Counted from the first letter of the stretch, positions 41,965-50,808 are shown. The stretch: 64,000 nt of DNA from HGM12587 sp045128635 (GCA_045128635.1 JBGVRS010000024.1:1-64000); one strand, 5' to 3'. Notes: generated from the sequence alone by a model not told the origin. Numbers and translations are program-made.

Positions 41965-42117
41965 ATGAGAAAGGAAACTTTGGGAGCCGCGCTCTTTTTT
42001 TGCGGTTTTGGAATATTCATCAGTTTTTGTGACCCTCTGGATTCTTCCTGGATTTTGAGACTGGTTGTTAGTGTTATTTTGATGTTGTTAGGTTTAAAAA
42101 TCGGAGGATGTTGTTAA
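41965..42117 (+). CDS. small membrane protein, 50 aa
   Basis: An ATG with AGGGAGTG upstream opens a frame of two hydrophobic segments (ETLGAALFFCGFGIFISF and ILRLVVSVILMLLGL) with a short polar turn (CDPLDSSW) and a Cys-Cys end. It stands 60 bases after ytfJ on the same strand, ahead of a convergent rpmB. Two-span small proteins like this are common in spore formers; it may be a sporulation membrane protein, but I see no recognised family. Confidence 0.55.
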   Translation: MRKETLGAALFFCGFGIFISFCDPLDSSWILRLVVSVILMLLGLKIGGCC

Positions 42118-42120
42118 TAA

Positions 42121-42148
42121 TAAAAAAAGGACTTGTAAAACAAGTCCT
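42121..42148 (-). terminator. intrinsic terminator of rpmB
   Basis: AAGGACTTGT (42126-42135) pairs with ACAAGTCCTT (42139-42148) around a 3-nt loop. On the minus strand it is followed by a run of T (the complement of the A-run from 42121), so it acts for rpmB. On the plus strand no T-run follows. Confidence 0.9.
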
Positions 42149-42162
42149 TAAACGTTCTGTAA

Positions 42163-42348
42163 TTAAGCTCTTTCTACTAAACCGGATTTTAAGCAAGAAG
42201 TACATACGTACATTTTCTTAGCAGCTCCGTTAACGTTAACTTTAACAGATTTTACGTTTGCTTTCCACATTTTGTTATTTCTTCTATGTGAGTGGCTCAC
42301 AGCGATACCGAAATGAGCGCCTTTATCACAGATTGCACATTTAGCCAT
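42163..42348 (-). CDS. rpmB: 50S ribosomal protein L28
   Basis: A 61-aa basic ribosomal protein, recognised from AKCAICDKGAHFGIAVSHSHRRNNK and the end MYVCTSCLKSGLV. The two Cys pairs (CAIC and CTSC) mean this is the zinc-binding form rather than the zinc-free paralog found in some Firmicutes. The start follows GGAGG. It is alone, with a minus-strand promoter and a terminator, and divergent from the Asp23-DAK2 pair, an arrangement common in Firmicutes. Confidence 0.96.
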   Translation of the reverse strand: MAKCAICDKGAHFGIAVSHSHRRNNKMWKANVKSVKVNVNGAAKKMYVCTSCLKSGLVERA

Positions 42349-42400
42349 AATAGCACCTCCTTATGAACATAATAAGCCTATCAGGCTCACAACATAAGTT

Positions 42401-42429
42401 ATTCTAACAGAAAGAATCCTATTTGGCAA
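42401..42429 (-). promoter_or_regulatory. promoter of rpmB
   Basis: On the minus strand TTGCCA (42429-42424) and TAGAAT (42406-42401) are 17 bases apart. The 42430-42490 stretch beyond it is almost only A and T. A TATAAT at 42492-42497 on the plus strand could serve the Asp23 gene, but its -35 is unclear. Confidence 0.65.
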
Positions 42430-42587
42430 GCATAAAAATAAAAAAAATAATATAAATAAAAAAATAACTATGATTTTTCTGAGATTTCATGTATAATACA
42501 CTTGCGGGCATTTTTATGTCCAATTTTAAGAAAAGATATCAAACAAATTATAGCAGAATAAAGACAAATCTTTTATGGAGGTGCCTT

Positions 42588-42965
42588 ATGAAAGGTTATA
42601 AAAAAACAGACCTTGGACAAGTAGTAATTGATCCAAAGGTTGTAGTAGCCTACGCCAGTGAAGTTGTATACAGCACACCTGGAATCGTAGGTATGGCATT
42701 TATTGATGCAAAAGATGGTATCGCAAAGCTTTTAAAAAGAGAAGCTGGATTCAAAGGTATCAAGGTTATCATCGAAGATAACAAAGTAACAATTGATTAT
42801 CATTTGATCATCAAATTCGGTGTAAACGTATTAAGTGTACAGCAGAACCTTTTAGACAGCGTAAAATACAAAATTGAACACTACACAGGCCTGGAAGTTG
42901 AAAGAGTGAACATGTACATTGACGGTGTCCTTTATGGCAAGAAATCTAAAGGAGGAGTAATGTAG
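42588..42965 (+). CDS. Asp23/Gls24-family protein
   Basis: A 125-aa protein of the alkaline-shock/envelope-stress family. VIDPKVVVAYASEVVYSTPGIVGMA and VTIDYHLIIKFGVNVLSVQQNLLDSVKYKIEHYTGLEVERVNMYIDGV fit. I chose ATG 42588, which follows TGGAGG, not the longer upstream frame. It regularly stands before the DAK2/fatty acid kinase gene in Firmicutes, as here: the stop codon shares one base with the next GTG start. Its molecular role is not known. Confidence 0.9.
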   Translation: MKGYKKTDLGQVVIDPKVVVAYASEVVYSTPGIVGMAFIDAKDGIAKLLKREAGFKGIKVIIEDNKVTIDYHLIIKFGVNVLSVQQNLLDSVKYKIEHYTGLEVERVNMYIDGVLYGKKSKGGVM

Positions 42966-44638
42966 TGGCTACTAAAACTATCAATGCGGAAATATTTGCA
43001 AAAATGTTTCTTGCAGGTGCGAAAAATCTTGAATCAAAGAAAGAATGGATTAACGAATTAAACGTATTCCCTGTACCAGATGGTGATACAGGTACAAATA
43101 TGACTCTGACAATCATGGCAGCTGCAAAAGAAGTAGGTGCTATGCAGACTTATGAAATGGATAAAGTTGCGAAGAGCATTTCTTCAGGTTCTCTTCGTGG
43201 AGCAAGAGGTAACTCCGGTGTTATCTTATCTCAGTTATTCCGTGGATTATGTAAGGTAATTAAAGAAGAAAAAGAAATCGATGTACCGGTGATGGCAGCT
43301 GCATTACAGAAAGCTGTGGAAACAGGCTATAAAGCAGTTATGAAACCAAAGGAAGGTACAATCTTAACTGTTGCAAAAGGCGGTGCTAAAAAAGCAATCA
43401 CTCTTGCTGATGAAACAGATGATTTAGTATATTTCATGCAGCAGGTAGTTGCTGAAATGGAAATCGTTCTTTCTAAAACACCTGAAATGCTTCCTGTATT
43501 AAAAGAAGCCGGTGTGGTTGACTCAGGTGGACAGGGTCTTGTAGAAGTATTCCATGGTATGATGGATGCTTTAGAAGGCAAAGAAATCGATTACTCTATC
43601 GAAGGCGCTGCTGTAGAAGCTAAACCAGTGAAGATCAGCGCTCAGACAGAAGCTGAAATCAAATTTGGTTACTGTACAGAATTCATTATCATGCTTGAAA
43701 AAGAATTTACAATGGATACAGAGCTGGAAGTAAAAGCATACTTAGAAAGCATTGGTGATTCCATTGTAGTTGTAGCTGATGATGATATCGTAAAAATTCA
43801 TGTTCATACAAATGATCCGGGACTTGCGATTCAGAAAGCATTAACATTCGGTTCTCTCACAAAGATTAAAATTGACAACATGCGTGAAGAACATGAAGAA
43901 AAACTGATCAAAGAAGCTTCCAAACTTGCAGAAGAAGAAGCAAAAAAAGCAGCAGAAGCGAAAAAAGCTGAACCAAGAAAAGAAATGGGATTTATTTCCG
44001 TATCTATCGGTGAAGGCGTTGGTGAAATCTTTAAAGGACTTGGTGTTGATTACTTAATCGAAGGTGGTCAGACAATGAACCCAAGTACAGAAGATATGTT
44101 AAATGCAATTGATAATGTCAATGCAGAGCACATTTTCATTTTACCAAACAACAAAAACATTATCTTAGCAGCAAATCAGGCTCAGGCACTGACAGAAGAT
44201 AAAGTAATTCACGTAATTCCTACAAAGACTGTACCACAGGGTATTACAGCAATGATCAACTACTTACCAGACCTTTCTGCAGAAGAAAATGTAGAAGCGA
44301 TGGAAGAAGCAATCACAACTGTAAAAACAGGTCAGGTAACATACGCAGTACGTGATACAAAGATTGATGACAAAGAAATCCATGAAGGAAATATCATGGG
44401 TATCGGCGATAGCGGTATCTTAGCAGTTGGTGAAGAATTAGAAGCAACTACACTTGAAATGTTCAAGGAATTAGTTGACGATATGTCTGAAATCATCAGC
44501 ATTTATTACGGTGAAGAAGTTGACGAAGCAGTTGCGAATGAATTAGGTGAAAAAGTTGGAGAAATGTTCCCAGGATGTGATGTAGAAGTTCATTTTGGCG
44601 GACAGCCAATTTACTACTATGTAGTTTCAGTTGAATAA
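42965..44638 (+). CDS. fakA: DAK2 domain protein, FakA-like fatty acid kinase
   Basis: A 557-aa kinase of the dihydroxyacetone-kinase fold. The metal/ATP site is VFPVPDGDTGTNMTLT near residue 30, with ARGNSGVILSQLFRG near residue 80 and VDSGGQGLVEVFHGM near residue 180. A middle and C-terminal DegV-like region follow a Lys/Ala-rich linker (about 315-338). FakA phosphorylates fatty acids held by a DegV (FakB) protein. A DegV gene lies convergently 52 bases after its stop, which supports the pairing. GTG start with GGAGGAG. Confidence 0.9.
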   Translation: MATKTINAEIFAKMFLAGAKNLESKKEWINELNVFPVPDGDTGTNMTLTIMAAAKEVGAMQTYEMDKVAKSISSGSLRGARGNSGVILSQLFRGLCKVIKEEKEIDVPVMAAALQKAVETGYKAVMKPKEGTILTVAKGGAKKAITLADETDDLVYFMQQVVAEMEIVLSKTPEMLPVLKEAGVVDSGGQGLVEVFHGMMDALEGKEIDYSIEGAAVEAKPVKISAQTEAEIKFGYCTEFIIMLEKEFTMDTELEVKAYLESIGDSIVVVADDDIVKIHVHTNDPGLAIQKALTFGSLTKIKIDNMREEHEEKLIKEASKLAEEEAKKAAEAKKAEPRKEMGFISVSIGEGVGEIFKGLGVDYLIEGGQTMNPSTEDMLNAIDNVNAEHIFILPNNKNIILAANQAQALTEDKVIHVIPTKTVPQGITAMINYLPDLSAEENVEAMEEAITTVKTGQVTYAVRDTKIDDKEIHEGNIMGIGDSGILAVGEELEATTLEMFKELVDDMSEIISIYYGEEVDEAVANELGEKVGEMFPGCDVEVHFGGQPIYYYVVSVE

Positions 44639-44653
44639 GGAATGTTTTTATGC

Positions 44654-44686
44654 GGGGAAATCGATTCGATTTCCCCTTAGTTTTTG
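44654..44686 (+). terminator. terminator between the DAK2 gene and the convergent DegV gene
   Basis: GGGGAAATC (44654-44662) pairs with GATTTCCCC (44668-44676), 9 bp and a 5-nt loop, then TTAGTTTTTG. Confidence 0.85.
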
Positions 44687-44690
44687 TATA

Positions 44691-45545
44691 TTAATTATTT
44701 TCGATAAATAAAACACCAAGTGTTCCAGGTCCGCAGTGGCTGGAAATAACACCGCCGGCTCTGGTAATCAGGATTTCTTCGAAATGTCCTAATTCTGATA
44801 AATACTGACGAACACTTTGTATGATTTCTTCTTCACAGCCGGAATGCGTGATAAATACGCGATCGTTTTTGGCGTTTTTAATCTGTGGTTCTAAATCTTT
44901 TACATAGCTAAGAATCGCAGAATTCATTTTACCGCGATATTTCTTATCTGGTTTCATACCGCCATTTTCTACAACAATTTTTGGATGAAGCTTTAATGCA
45001 CCGCCTGCGAGGGCAGCAACACCGCTGCAGCGACCGCCACGATGTAAGAAAGTTAAAGTGTCAACAATAAAGCTTGCTCTGACAAATGGTTTTAATTCAT
45101 TAATAGATTCTATAATTTCAATTCCGGATTTACCTTCTTTTGCCATAATTGCAGCTTCAATAACAAGTAATCCACCGCCTGTAGAAAGATTTTCGGAATC
45201 AATAATGTGGATTTTATCTTCGGAATCCAGTTCTTCCGCAGCCATTCTCATAACATTAACGGTTGTAGACATCTGACCGGAAATAGAAAAGCAGATAATT
45301 TCATCGTAGCTTTTTAAATATTTGCTGTAAATATCGATGGTATCTGAAATGGCAGCCGCAGAAGTTTTTGGTGCTTCTTTGTTGGTGTTAGACCATTCGT
45401 AAATTTCGTCCGGGCTAATTTCGAGTCCGTCTTTATATTCTTTATCTCCAAGTACAATATGTAATGGCAGCACTGAAATATCATATTTTTCAAGTAAATC
45501 TTTTGATAAATCACAGGTGCTGTCTGCAATAATCTTTACACTCAT
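44691..45545 (-). CDS. DegV-family fatty-acid-binding protein (FakB-like)
   Basis: A 284-aa protein with the DegV start KIIADSTCDLSKDLL, the motif PKTSAAAISD with the Ser/Thr that binds the carboxylate, FSISGQMSTTVNVMRMAA, and GGRCSGVAALAGGALKLHPKI. It presents fatty acids to FakA. I chose the ATG at 45545 because AAGGAGG stands just before it on the minus strand; the frame extends further upstream without support. It is convergent with the FakA-like gene and divergent from a TetR regulator. Confidence 0.9.
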   Translation of the reverse strand: MSVKIIADSTCDLSKDLLEKYDISVLPLHIVLGDKEYKDGLEISPDEIYEWSNTNKEAPKTSAAAISDTIDIYSKYLKSYDEIICFSISGQMSTTVNVMRMAAEELDSEDKIHIIDSENLSTGGGLLVIEAAIMAKEGKSGIEIIESINELKPFVRASFIVDTLTFLHRGGRCSGVAALAGGALKLHPKIVVENGGMKPDKKYRGKMNSAILSYVKDLEPQIKNAKNDRVFITHSGCEEEIIQSVRQYLSELGHFEEILITRAGGVISSHCGPGTLGVLFIENN

Positions 45546-45618
45546 AAGAGTCCTCCTTGTTTGACATGATATATATTCTATGATAAGTTTTAATTGACTA
45601 GACAAGTGTATCATCAAG

Positions 45619-45637
45619 AAATTTGAACGTCAAATTT
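45619..45637. promoter_or_regulatory. 19-bp inverted repeat, candidate operator of the TetR regulator
   Basis: AAATTTGA (45619-45626), three bases ACG, then TCAAATTT (45630-45637): two perfect 8-bp arms. It lies between the divergent degV and TetR genes. A second imperfect palindrome TTGACTAGACAA is at 45594-45605. Confidence 0.45.
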
Positions 45638-45698
45638 AAGTCTTCGGAATAGACAAAAGATGAAAGAAATGTATCATCATTTTAAAGAGGAAATGTTT

Positions 45699-46247
45699 AT
45701 GTCAAAAAATGAAATACTAAAAATGTCAAATATGGAGTCGAATTTATTCACAAAAGAATGTATTTGTACTGCATTATTATCTTTGATGGCGACAGAGACA
45801 TTCGACCATATTACGGTTACATCGATTATTAATCGTGCAGGTGTATCCAGAGGAGGATTTTATAGAAATTATAAGTCCAAAGAAGATGTACTTGAGGAGA
45901 TTTGCGAGGAATTATTTGAATATATTTGGGATTTTATAACTGAACATGATTTATATGAAAATCCTAAAAAATGGTATGAGGATTTATTTCGAAGTGTTGC
46001 AGAAAATGCTGAGATTTTTCAGCTTTTGATAAAAGCGCAGGTACCGAGAAATATAGTATTAAAATTTGATGAAGGGCGAATTTTACAGGAACTGCAAAAA
46101 GATGACAGTCCTATGGAACAATACAGGGCAGCAGCACTGGGCAAAGCATTAACAGAAGTTGTGGTTTTATGGTTTAGAAATGGAATGCAGGAATCGCCAG
46201 AAGAAATGGCAAAAATGCTGCTGAAGATAATTTTTATAAATAATTAG
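45699..46247 (+). CDS. TetR/AcrR-family transcriptional regulator
   Basis: A 182-aa regulator. The HTH is ITVTSIINRAGVSRGGFYRNYKSKEDVLEEI (about residues 36-66), a clear TetR pattern with GxFYxxYxSKEDL. The ligand-binding C-terminal domain fits the TetR_C form with the pattern ALTEVVVLWFRNGMQESPEEMAKML. I chose ATG 45699 because AGAGGA precedes it; a longer start at 45660 is possible. Next to it are a lipoprotein gene 15 bases downstream and an inverted repeat upstream, so it probably controls itself and perhaps the lipoprotein, GNAT genes or degV. Confidence 0.87.
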   Translation: MSKNEILKMSNMESNLFTKECICTALLSLMATETFDHITVTSIINRAGVSRGGFYRNYKSKEDVLEEICEELFEYIWDFITEHDLYENPKKWYEDLFRSVAENAEIFQLLIKAQVPRNIVLKFDEGRILQELQKDDSPMEQYRAAALGKALTEVVVLWFRNGMQESPEEMAKMLLKIIFINN

Positions 46248-46262
46248 AAGGGGATAATGAGT

Positions 46263-47273
46263 ATGAAAAAAATATTGTTGCTTACGTTTTTAACACTTTG
46301 CATGGGTATGGCAGGCTGTGGAAAACAGGAAATTGGTGAAGTTGTAAAACTTGAGATTTCAGATGAAATTGAAACAAATCAAAAGGAAGGGATAGATTCT
46401 ACCATATCCGCGGCTGATACATTCGATTTCAAGGCGTTCGAAAACTTAGAATTTTATTTTGCCAGCGGTGCAGGTGGATGGAGAACATTTTTAAATATTG
46501 AAGAAGATGGAAGCTTTTTCGGAGAATATTCTGACAGTGACATGGGTTCGACAGGAGAAGGGTATCCGAATGGAACGTACTATTATTGTAAATTTAATGG
46601 GAAATTTACAGAAGCTGTAAAAGTAAATGATTATACCTATTCTATGAAAATTGAAGAGATTAGTTGTGTGAATGAACCGGAGACATCAGAAATTATTGAT
46701 GGAATCCTGTACTATTATGCAACACCATATGGTATGGAAGGAGCAGAAGAAGTATTGATCTATCTGCCGGGTGCACCAGTATCAGAATTACCGGAAGAAT
46801 ATATAAACTGGGTGCGCAATGACATGGTGGACCCAGACGCAGTGGAATTGTCATTTTATGGTTTATACAATGTGACAGAACAAAATGGTTTTTCTAGCTA
46901 TGATACTAGTGGCAGAATTGAAGATATGATAGCTGCATCTGAAGAATGGGCATTAACGATCAGAGCATCTTTGGAACACGATACGTTAACTCAGGCCGAC
47001 ATGAACGTAAAAGCTATGGAATTATATGAAAACTGGGATGCTGCGTTAAATACTTTATGGTCGGAATTAAAGGAAAGATTGTCAGAGGATGAATTTAATG
47101 TGCTTTTAGAAGAACAGCGTGTATGGATTGCTGACAAAGAGGCTGCAGTAAAGGAAGCCGGAAAAGAAGTGGAAGGCGGCTCCTTATATGCGCTGGTGGT
47201 AAATATGAAAGCAGCGGAAATTACAGAAGCACGTGTATATGAGTTGTATGAAATGCTGAAAGAAAATGAGTAA
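46263..47273 (+). CDS. lipoprotein with C-terminal LprI-like (DUF1311) domain
   Basis: A 336-aa exported lipoprotein. The lipobox is MAGC (about Cys18). The middle part (about 60-215) is acidic and aromatic, with no domain I recognise (GAGGWRTFLNIEEDGSFFGEY). The C-terminal 110 residues match DUF1311/lysozyme-inhibitor LprI: MELYENWDAALNTLWSELKERL, then EEQRVWIADKEAAVKEAG, GGS and the helix ITEARVYELYEML. It lacks the usual cysteines of LprI. The ribosome-binding site GAAGGGG favours ATG 46263 over 46257. It probably shares a transcript with the TetR gene. Confidence 0.75.
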   Translation: MKKILLLTFLTLCMGMAGCGKQEIGEVVKLEISDEIETNQKEGIDSTISAADTFDFKAFENLEFYFASGAGGWRTFLNIEEDGSFFGEYSDSDMGSTGEGYPNGTYYYCKFNGKFTEAVKVNDYTYSMKIEEISCVNEPETSEIIDGILYYYATPYGMEGAEEVLIYLPGAPVSELPEEYINWVRNDMVDPDAVELSFYGLYNVTEQNGFSSYDTSGRIEDMIAASEEWALTIRASLEHDTLTQADMNVKAMELYENWDAALNTLWSELKERLSEDEFNVLLEEQRVWIADKEAAVKEAGKEVEGGSLYALVVNMKAAEITEARVYELYEMLKENE

Positions 47274-47811
47274 TTGTATGGAAAATATTGTGATTAGAAG
47301 TGTATCGTTGAATGATGCAGAAGCATTGTTAAATATTTATGCGTATTATGTGAAAAATACAGCGATTACATTTGAATATGATGTTCCGACATTAGAGGAA
47401 TTTAAGCAGAGAATAACAAATACTTTAAAGAAATATCCTTATTTAGTGGTTGTAAAAGAGGGGACGATTTTAGGATACGCTTATGCGGGCGTATTTAAAA
47501 ATCGCGCAGCTTATGACTGGTCGGCGGAAATGACGATTTATCTGAAATATGATGCTGTAAAATGTGGTCTTGGAAGAATGCTCTATGAAGCTCTGGAAAC
47601 AGAGATGAAAAAGAGAGGATTCTTGAATCTTTATGCTTGCATTGGATATCCGATAGAAGAGGACGAATATCTTACGAGAAATAGTGCAGAGTTTCATGCA
47701 CATTTAGGGTACCAGACAGTAGGAGAATTTCATAAATGTGGGTATAAATTTGGTCGCTGGTATAATATGATCTGGATGGAGAAACTGATAGGGGAACATA
47801 AGGTGATGTAA
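47266..47811 (+). CDS. GNAT-family N-acetyltransferase, phosphinothricin-acetyltransferase-like
   Basis: An acetyltransferase of 181 aa (or 177 from ATG 47278). IRSVSLNDAEALLNIYAYYVKNTAITFEYD and the acetyl-CoA site (GLGRMLYEALETEMKKRGFLNLYACIG) fit the Pat/YncA group. The conserved pattern Y-K...W-Y/MxWME at the end is also present. Substrates in this group include amino acids such as methionine sulfone/sulfoximine and phosphinothricin; the true one is not known. The start overlaps the end of the lipoprotein gene by 8 bases. Confidence 0.85.
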   Translation: MSNCMENIVIRSVSLNDAEALLNIYAYYVKNTAITFEYDVPTLEEFKQRITNTLKKYPYLVVVKEGTILGYAYAGVFKNRAAYDWSAEMTIYLKYDAVKCGLGRMLYEALETEMKKRGFLNLYACIGYPIEEDEYLTRNSAEFHAHLGYQTVGEFHKCGYKFGRWYNMIWMEKLIGEHKVM

Positions 47812-47880
47812 TCACTGAAAATAATTGGTGAAAGTTATACTCTTATAGCATGATAAATATGAAGGATGGAGGAACGAAAG

Positions 47881-49572
47881 ATGAAGGTTATTATTATTGG
47901 GGGCGTTGCAGGCGGTGCAACTGCAGCAGCAAGAATCAGAAGATTAGATGAGAATGCACAGATTATTGTATTTGAACGTTCCGGTTATATTTCCTATGCA
48001 AATTGCGGACTGCCATACTATATTGGCGGAGTGATTCAGGATAAAAATGATTTGACTTTACAGACACCGGAAAGTTTCTGGAGACGTTTTCGTGTAGATA
48101 TGAGAGTAAAGCATGAGGTTATTGCTATTCGTCCGGAAGAGAAAACAGTTCAAGTTAGAAACTTAAATACCGGAGATGTATTTGAAGAAAGTTATGATAA
48201 ACTGATTATTTCTACAGGGGCAAAGCCAACTCAGCCAAGACTTCCGGGTGTTGGTTTGGAAAAGTTGTTTACCTTACGTACTGTTGAAGATACCTTTAAA
48301 ATTAAAGAGTATATCGATAAAAATAATCCTAAGTCTGTTGTTTTGGCAGGTGGAGGATTTATTGGTCTGGAACTGGCAGAAAATTTAAGGGAGCTTGGTA
48401 TGGATGTAACCATTGTTCAGAGACCAAAACAGCTGATGAATCCGTTTGATGCAGACCTGGCAGCATTTATCCACGCAGAAATGAGAAAACATGGTGTAAA
48501 GCTTGCGCTTGGACATACAGTGGAAGGCTTTGAAGAAAAAGATGGCGGCGTAGATGTGCTATTAAAAGATGAACAGCCGTTACATGCAGATATGGTAGTT
48601 CTTGCAATCGGTGTCACACCGGATAGTGCGCTTGTCAAAGAAGCTGGGTTAGAGCTTGGTATTAAGGGCAGTATTGTAGTGAATGACCGCATGGAAACCT
48701 CTGAAAAAGATATTTATGCGGTAGGTGATGCAGTGCAGGTCAAACACTATGTAACCGGAGAAGATGCGCTGATTTCTTTGGCAGGTCCGGCAAATAAGCA
48801 GGGACGCATTGTGGCAGATAATGTTTGCGGTGGAGACAGTCGCTATTTAGGTTCTCAGGGAAGTTCTGTGATCAAAGTATTTGATATGACGGCTGCTACA
48901 ACAGGAATCAATGAAACAAATGCGAAAAAAGCTGGTTTGGATGTGGAAAAAGTGATTCTTTCTCCAATGAGTCATGCAGGATATTATCCGGGTGGGAAAG
49001 TTATGACCATGAAGGTGGTATTTGAAAAGATAACTTATCGACTGTTAGGAGCACAGATTGTTGGTTATGAAGGTGTGGATAAACGCATTGATGTATTGGC
49101 AACAGCAATTCATGCAGGAATGAAAGCAACGCAGTTAAAAGATTTAGACCTTGCTTATGCACCGCCGTATTCTTCAGCAAAAGACCCTGTAAATATGGCG
49201 GGATTTATGATTGACAACATTTCTAAAGGCGTACTAAAACAGTGGTTTTTAGAAGATGTTGATAAACTGCCAAGAGACGGAAGCGCAGTGCTGTTAGATA
49301 CAAGAACTGTGGGAGAATATTCCCGTGGACACATTGAAGGATTTATGAATATTCCGGTAGATGAACTTCGAGAACGTCTTGAAGAAGTAGAAAAAGGAAA
49401 ACCGGTTTATGTAATCTGTCAAAGTGGACTTCGCAGTTACATAGCTACCAGAATTCTTGCTGAAAATGGTTATGAAAGTTATAATTTTGCAGGTGGATTT
49501 CGATTCTATGACGTGGTGATCAATGACCGCTGCATGATTGAATCTGCAACCATGTGCGGCATGGACAAATAA
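47881..49572 (+). CDS. CoA-disulfide reductase / NADH oxidase with C-terminal rhodanese domain
   Basis: A 563-aa flavoprotein. FAD motif VIIIGGVAGGATAAARIRRLDE, redox cysteine Cys42 in YANCGLPYYIGG, NAD motif VVLAGGGFIGLELAENLRELG, and a dimer domain with HAGYYPGGKVMTMK. The last 100 residues form a rhodanese domain with catalytic Cys513 (VICQSGLRSYIATRIL). Known CoADR-RHD enzymes reduce CoA disulfide, CoA persulfide or polysulfide. I chose ATG 47881 after GGAGG. An MBL-fold gene follows 19 bases later. It could handle sulfane sulfur or oxygen stress. Confidence 0.9.
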   Translation: MKVIIIGGVAGGATAAARIRRLDENAQIIVFERSGYISYANCGLPYYIGGVIQDKNDLTLQTPESFWRRFRVDMRVKHEVIAIRPEEKTVQVRNLNTGDVFEESYDKLIISTGAKPTQPRLPGVGLEKLFTLRTVEDTFKIKEYIDKNNPKSVVLAGGGFIGLELAENLRELGMDVTIVQRPKQLMNPFDADLAAFIHAEMRKHGVKLALGHTVEGFEEKDGGVDVLLKDEQPLHADMVVLAIGVTPDSALVKEAGLELGIKGSIVVNDRMETSEKDIYAVGDAVQVKHYVTGEDALISLAGPANKQGRIVADNVCGGDSRYLGSQGSSVIKVFDMTAATTGINETNAKKAGLDVEKVILSPMSHAGYYPGGKVMTMKVVFEKITYRLLGAQIVGYEGVDKRIDVLATAIHAGMKATQLKDLDLAYAPPYSSAKDPVNMAGFMIDNISKGVLKQWFLEDVDKLPRDGSAVLLDTRTVGEYSRGHIEGFMNIPVDELRERLEEVEKGKPVYVICQSGLRSYIATRILAENGYESYNFAGGFRFYDVVINDRCMIESATMCGMDK

Positions 49573-49591
49573 TGCGAAAAGGAATAACAAG

Positions 49592-50476
49592 ATGTACGAA
49601 TTAATTCAGGTAGCTGAAAACAGCTATTACATACAGAGTCCTGCAAAGATTGGGATTTATAAATTAAATGAAACAGAAGTGTGTCTGATTGATACCGGTA
49701 ATGATAAAGATGCCGGAAAGAAAGTAAAAAAGGTGTTAGATGCCAATGGATGGACAGTAAAAGCAATTTATAACACCCATTCCAATGCGGACCATATTGG
49801 TGGGAACCAGTATTTGCAGAAGCAGACCGGATGTAAAATCTATGCACCAGGGATTGAATGTGATTTTACCAATCATCCAATTTTAGAGCCTGCGTATCTC
49901 TATGGTGGATGCCCGCCAAAGGATTTGAAACATAAATTTTTATTGGCACAGGAGAGTCAGGCTGAGTATTTAAACAAGGATGTACTGCCGGAAGGAATGG
50001 AGATCATTGAACTGCCGGGACATTTCTTTGATATGGTTGGATTTAGAACATCTGATGATGTAGTATATCTGGCGGATTGTTTATCCAGTAAGGAAACATT
50101 GGATAAATATCAGATCAACGTGCTTTACGATGTGGAGAGCTATTTGAAAACGCTGGAGATGGTAAAAAACATGAAAGCAAAAATGTTTGTGCCTTCTCAT
50201 GCAGAGCCTACAGAAGATATTAGGGAGCTTGCTCAGTATAACATTGATAAAGTGTATGAAATCGCTGAGAAAATTGTCGATATTTGTAAGGAACCACAGA
50301 GTTTTGAGATGATTCTGCAAAAGCTTTTTACAGAATATAATTTAAAAATGACCTTTGAACAGCATGTACTGGTGGGCAGTACCGTGCGTTCTTATCTTGC
50401 GTGGTTAAAGGATCAGGGCAGATTAGAGGTTATTTTTGATAATAATATGTTATTATGGAAGACCATAAATGGTTAG
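49592..50476 (+). CDS. MBL-fold metallohydrolase
   Basis: A 294-aa protein. The N-terminal half has the fold with VCLIDTGNDKDAG and the metal motif THSNADHIGG (HxNxDH, with Asn at the usual second His), then the third motif HFFDMVGF and PSHAEP. A C-terminal winged-helix-like part (EIAEKIVDICKEPQSFEMILQKLF) follows. In beta-lactamase-fold families, replacing this His often changes metal binding. With the rhodanese-bearing gene before it, a persulfide or glyoxalase-type thiol-ester role is possible, but not shown. I chose ATG 49592 with AAAGGAA. Confidence 0.85.
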   Translation: MYELIQVAENSYYIQSPAKIGIYKLNETEVCLIDTGNDKDAGKKVKKVLDANGWTVKAIYNTHSNADHIGGNQYLQKQTGCKIYAPGIECDFTNHPILEPAYLYGGCPPKDLKHKFLLAQESQAEYLNKDVLPEGMEIIELPGHFFDMVGFRTSDDVVYLADCLSSKETLDKYQINVLYDVESYLKTLEMVKNMKAKMFVPSHAEPTEDIRELAQYNIDKVYEIAEKIVDICKEPQSFEMILQKLFTEYNLKMTFEQHVLVGSTVRSYLAWLKDQGRLEVIFDNNMLLWKTING

Positions 50477-50540
50477 AGGTATAGAATAGCGATATTTTAT
50501 AAAAAATTATTATATAAGAGAAAAGAAAGGGGTAGAAAGG

Positions 50541-50738
50541 ATGTTTGAACCTATGACAGATAAACAGTACGAAGGAATGTTAAAAGATAATATTGCATGT
50601 CTTGACAGAATTGCGAAGTGTGCAGCAAATGATGAAGATGTTTTGAGACAGATTTTTTATGAAAGAAAATTACTTGAATCCAAACTCGGATATGAAATCC
50701 CTGATAATAATTTATATGAAAGCGTAAAAACAGAGTAG
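50541..50738 (+). CDS. small conserved protein of unknown function, 65 aa
   Basis: The ATG at 50541 follows AAAGGGGTAG. The product is acidic, with no membrane segment: DKQYEGMLKDNIACLDRIAKCA reads as an amphipathic helix, followed by LRQIFYERKLLESKLG, a second helix. A two-helix hairpin is likely. A strong terminator follows. I cannot name a family. It could be a small adaptor; no neighbours suggest a role. Confidence 0.6.
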   Translation: MFEPMTDKQYEGMLKDNIACLDRIAKCAANDEDVLRQIFYERKLLESKLGYEIPDNNLYESVKTE

Positions 50739-50778
50739 CAATGTAAATAGGTGAAGAGCCTTATTAATTATATTTGTT

Positions 50779-50808
50779 CGGGGATGGCGTGCCATCCCCG
50801 TTTGTGTT
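50779..50808 (+). terminator. intrinsic terminator after the 65-aa gene
   Basis: CGGGGATGGC (50779-50788) pairs with GCCATCCCCG (50791-50800), then TTTGTGTT. The core GGGATGGC/GCCATCCC recurs in the terminator at 57791-57829. Confidence 0.88.

Noticed and set aside
42489..42587. Upstream extension of the Asp23 gene
   Set aside because: The family start and TGGAGG fit ATG 42588; the upstream part overlaps a promoter-like region.
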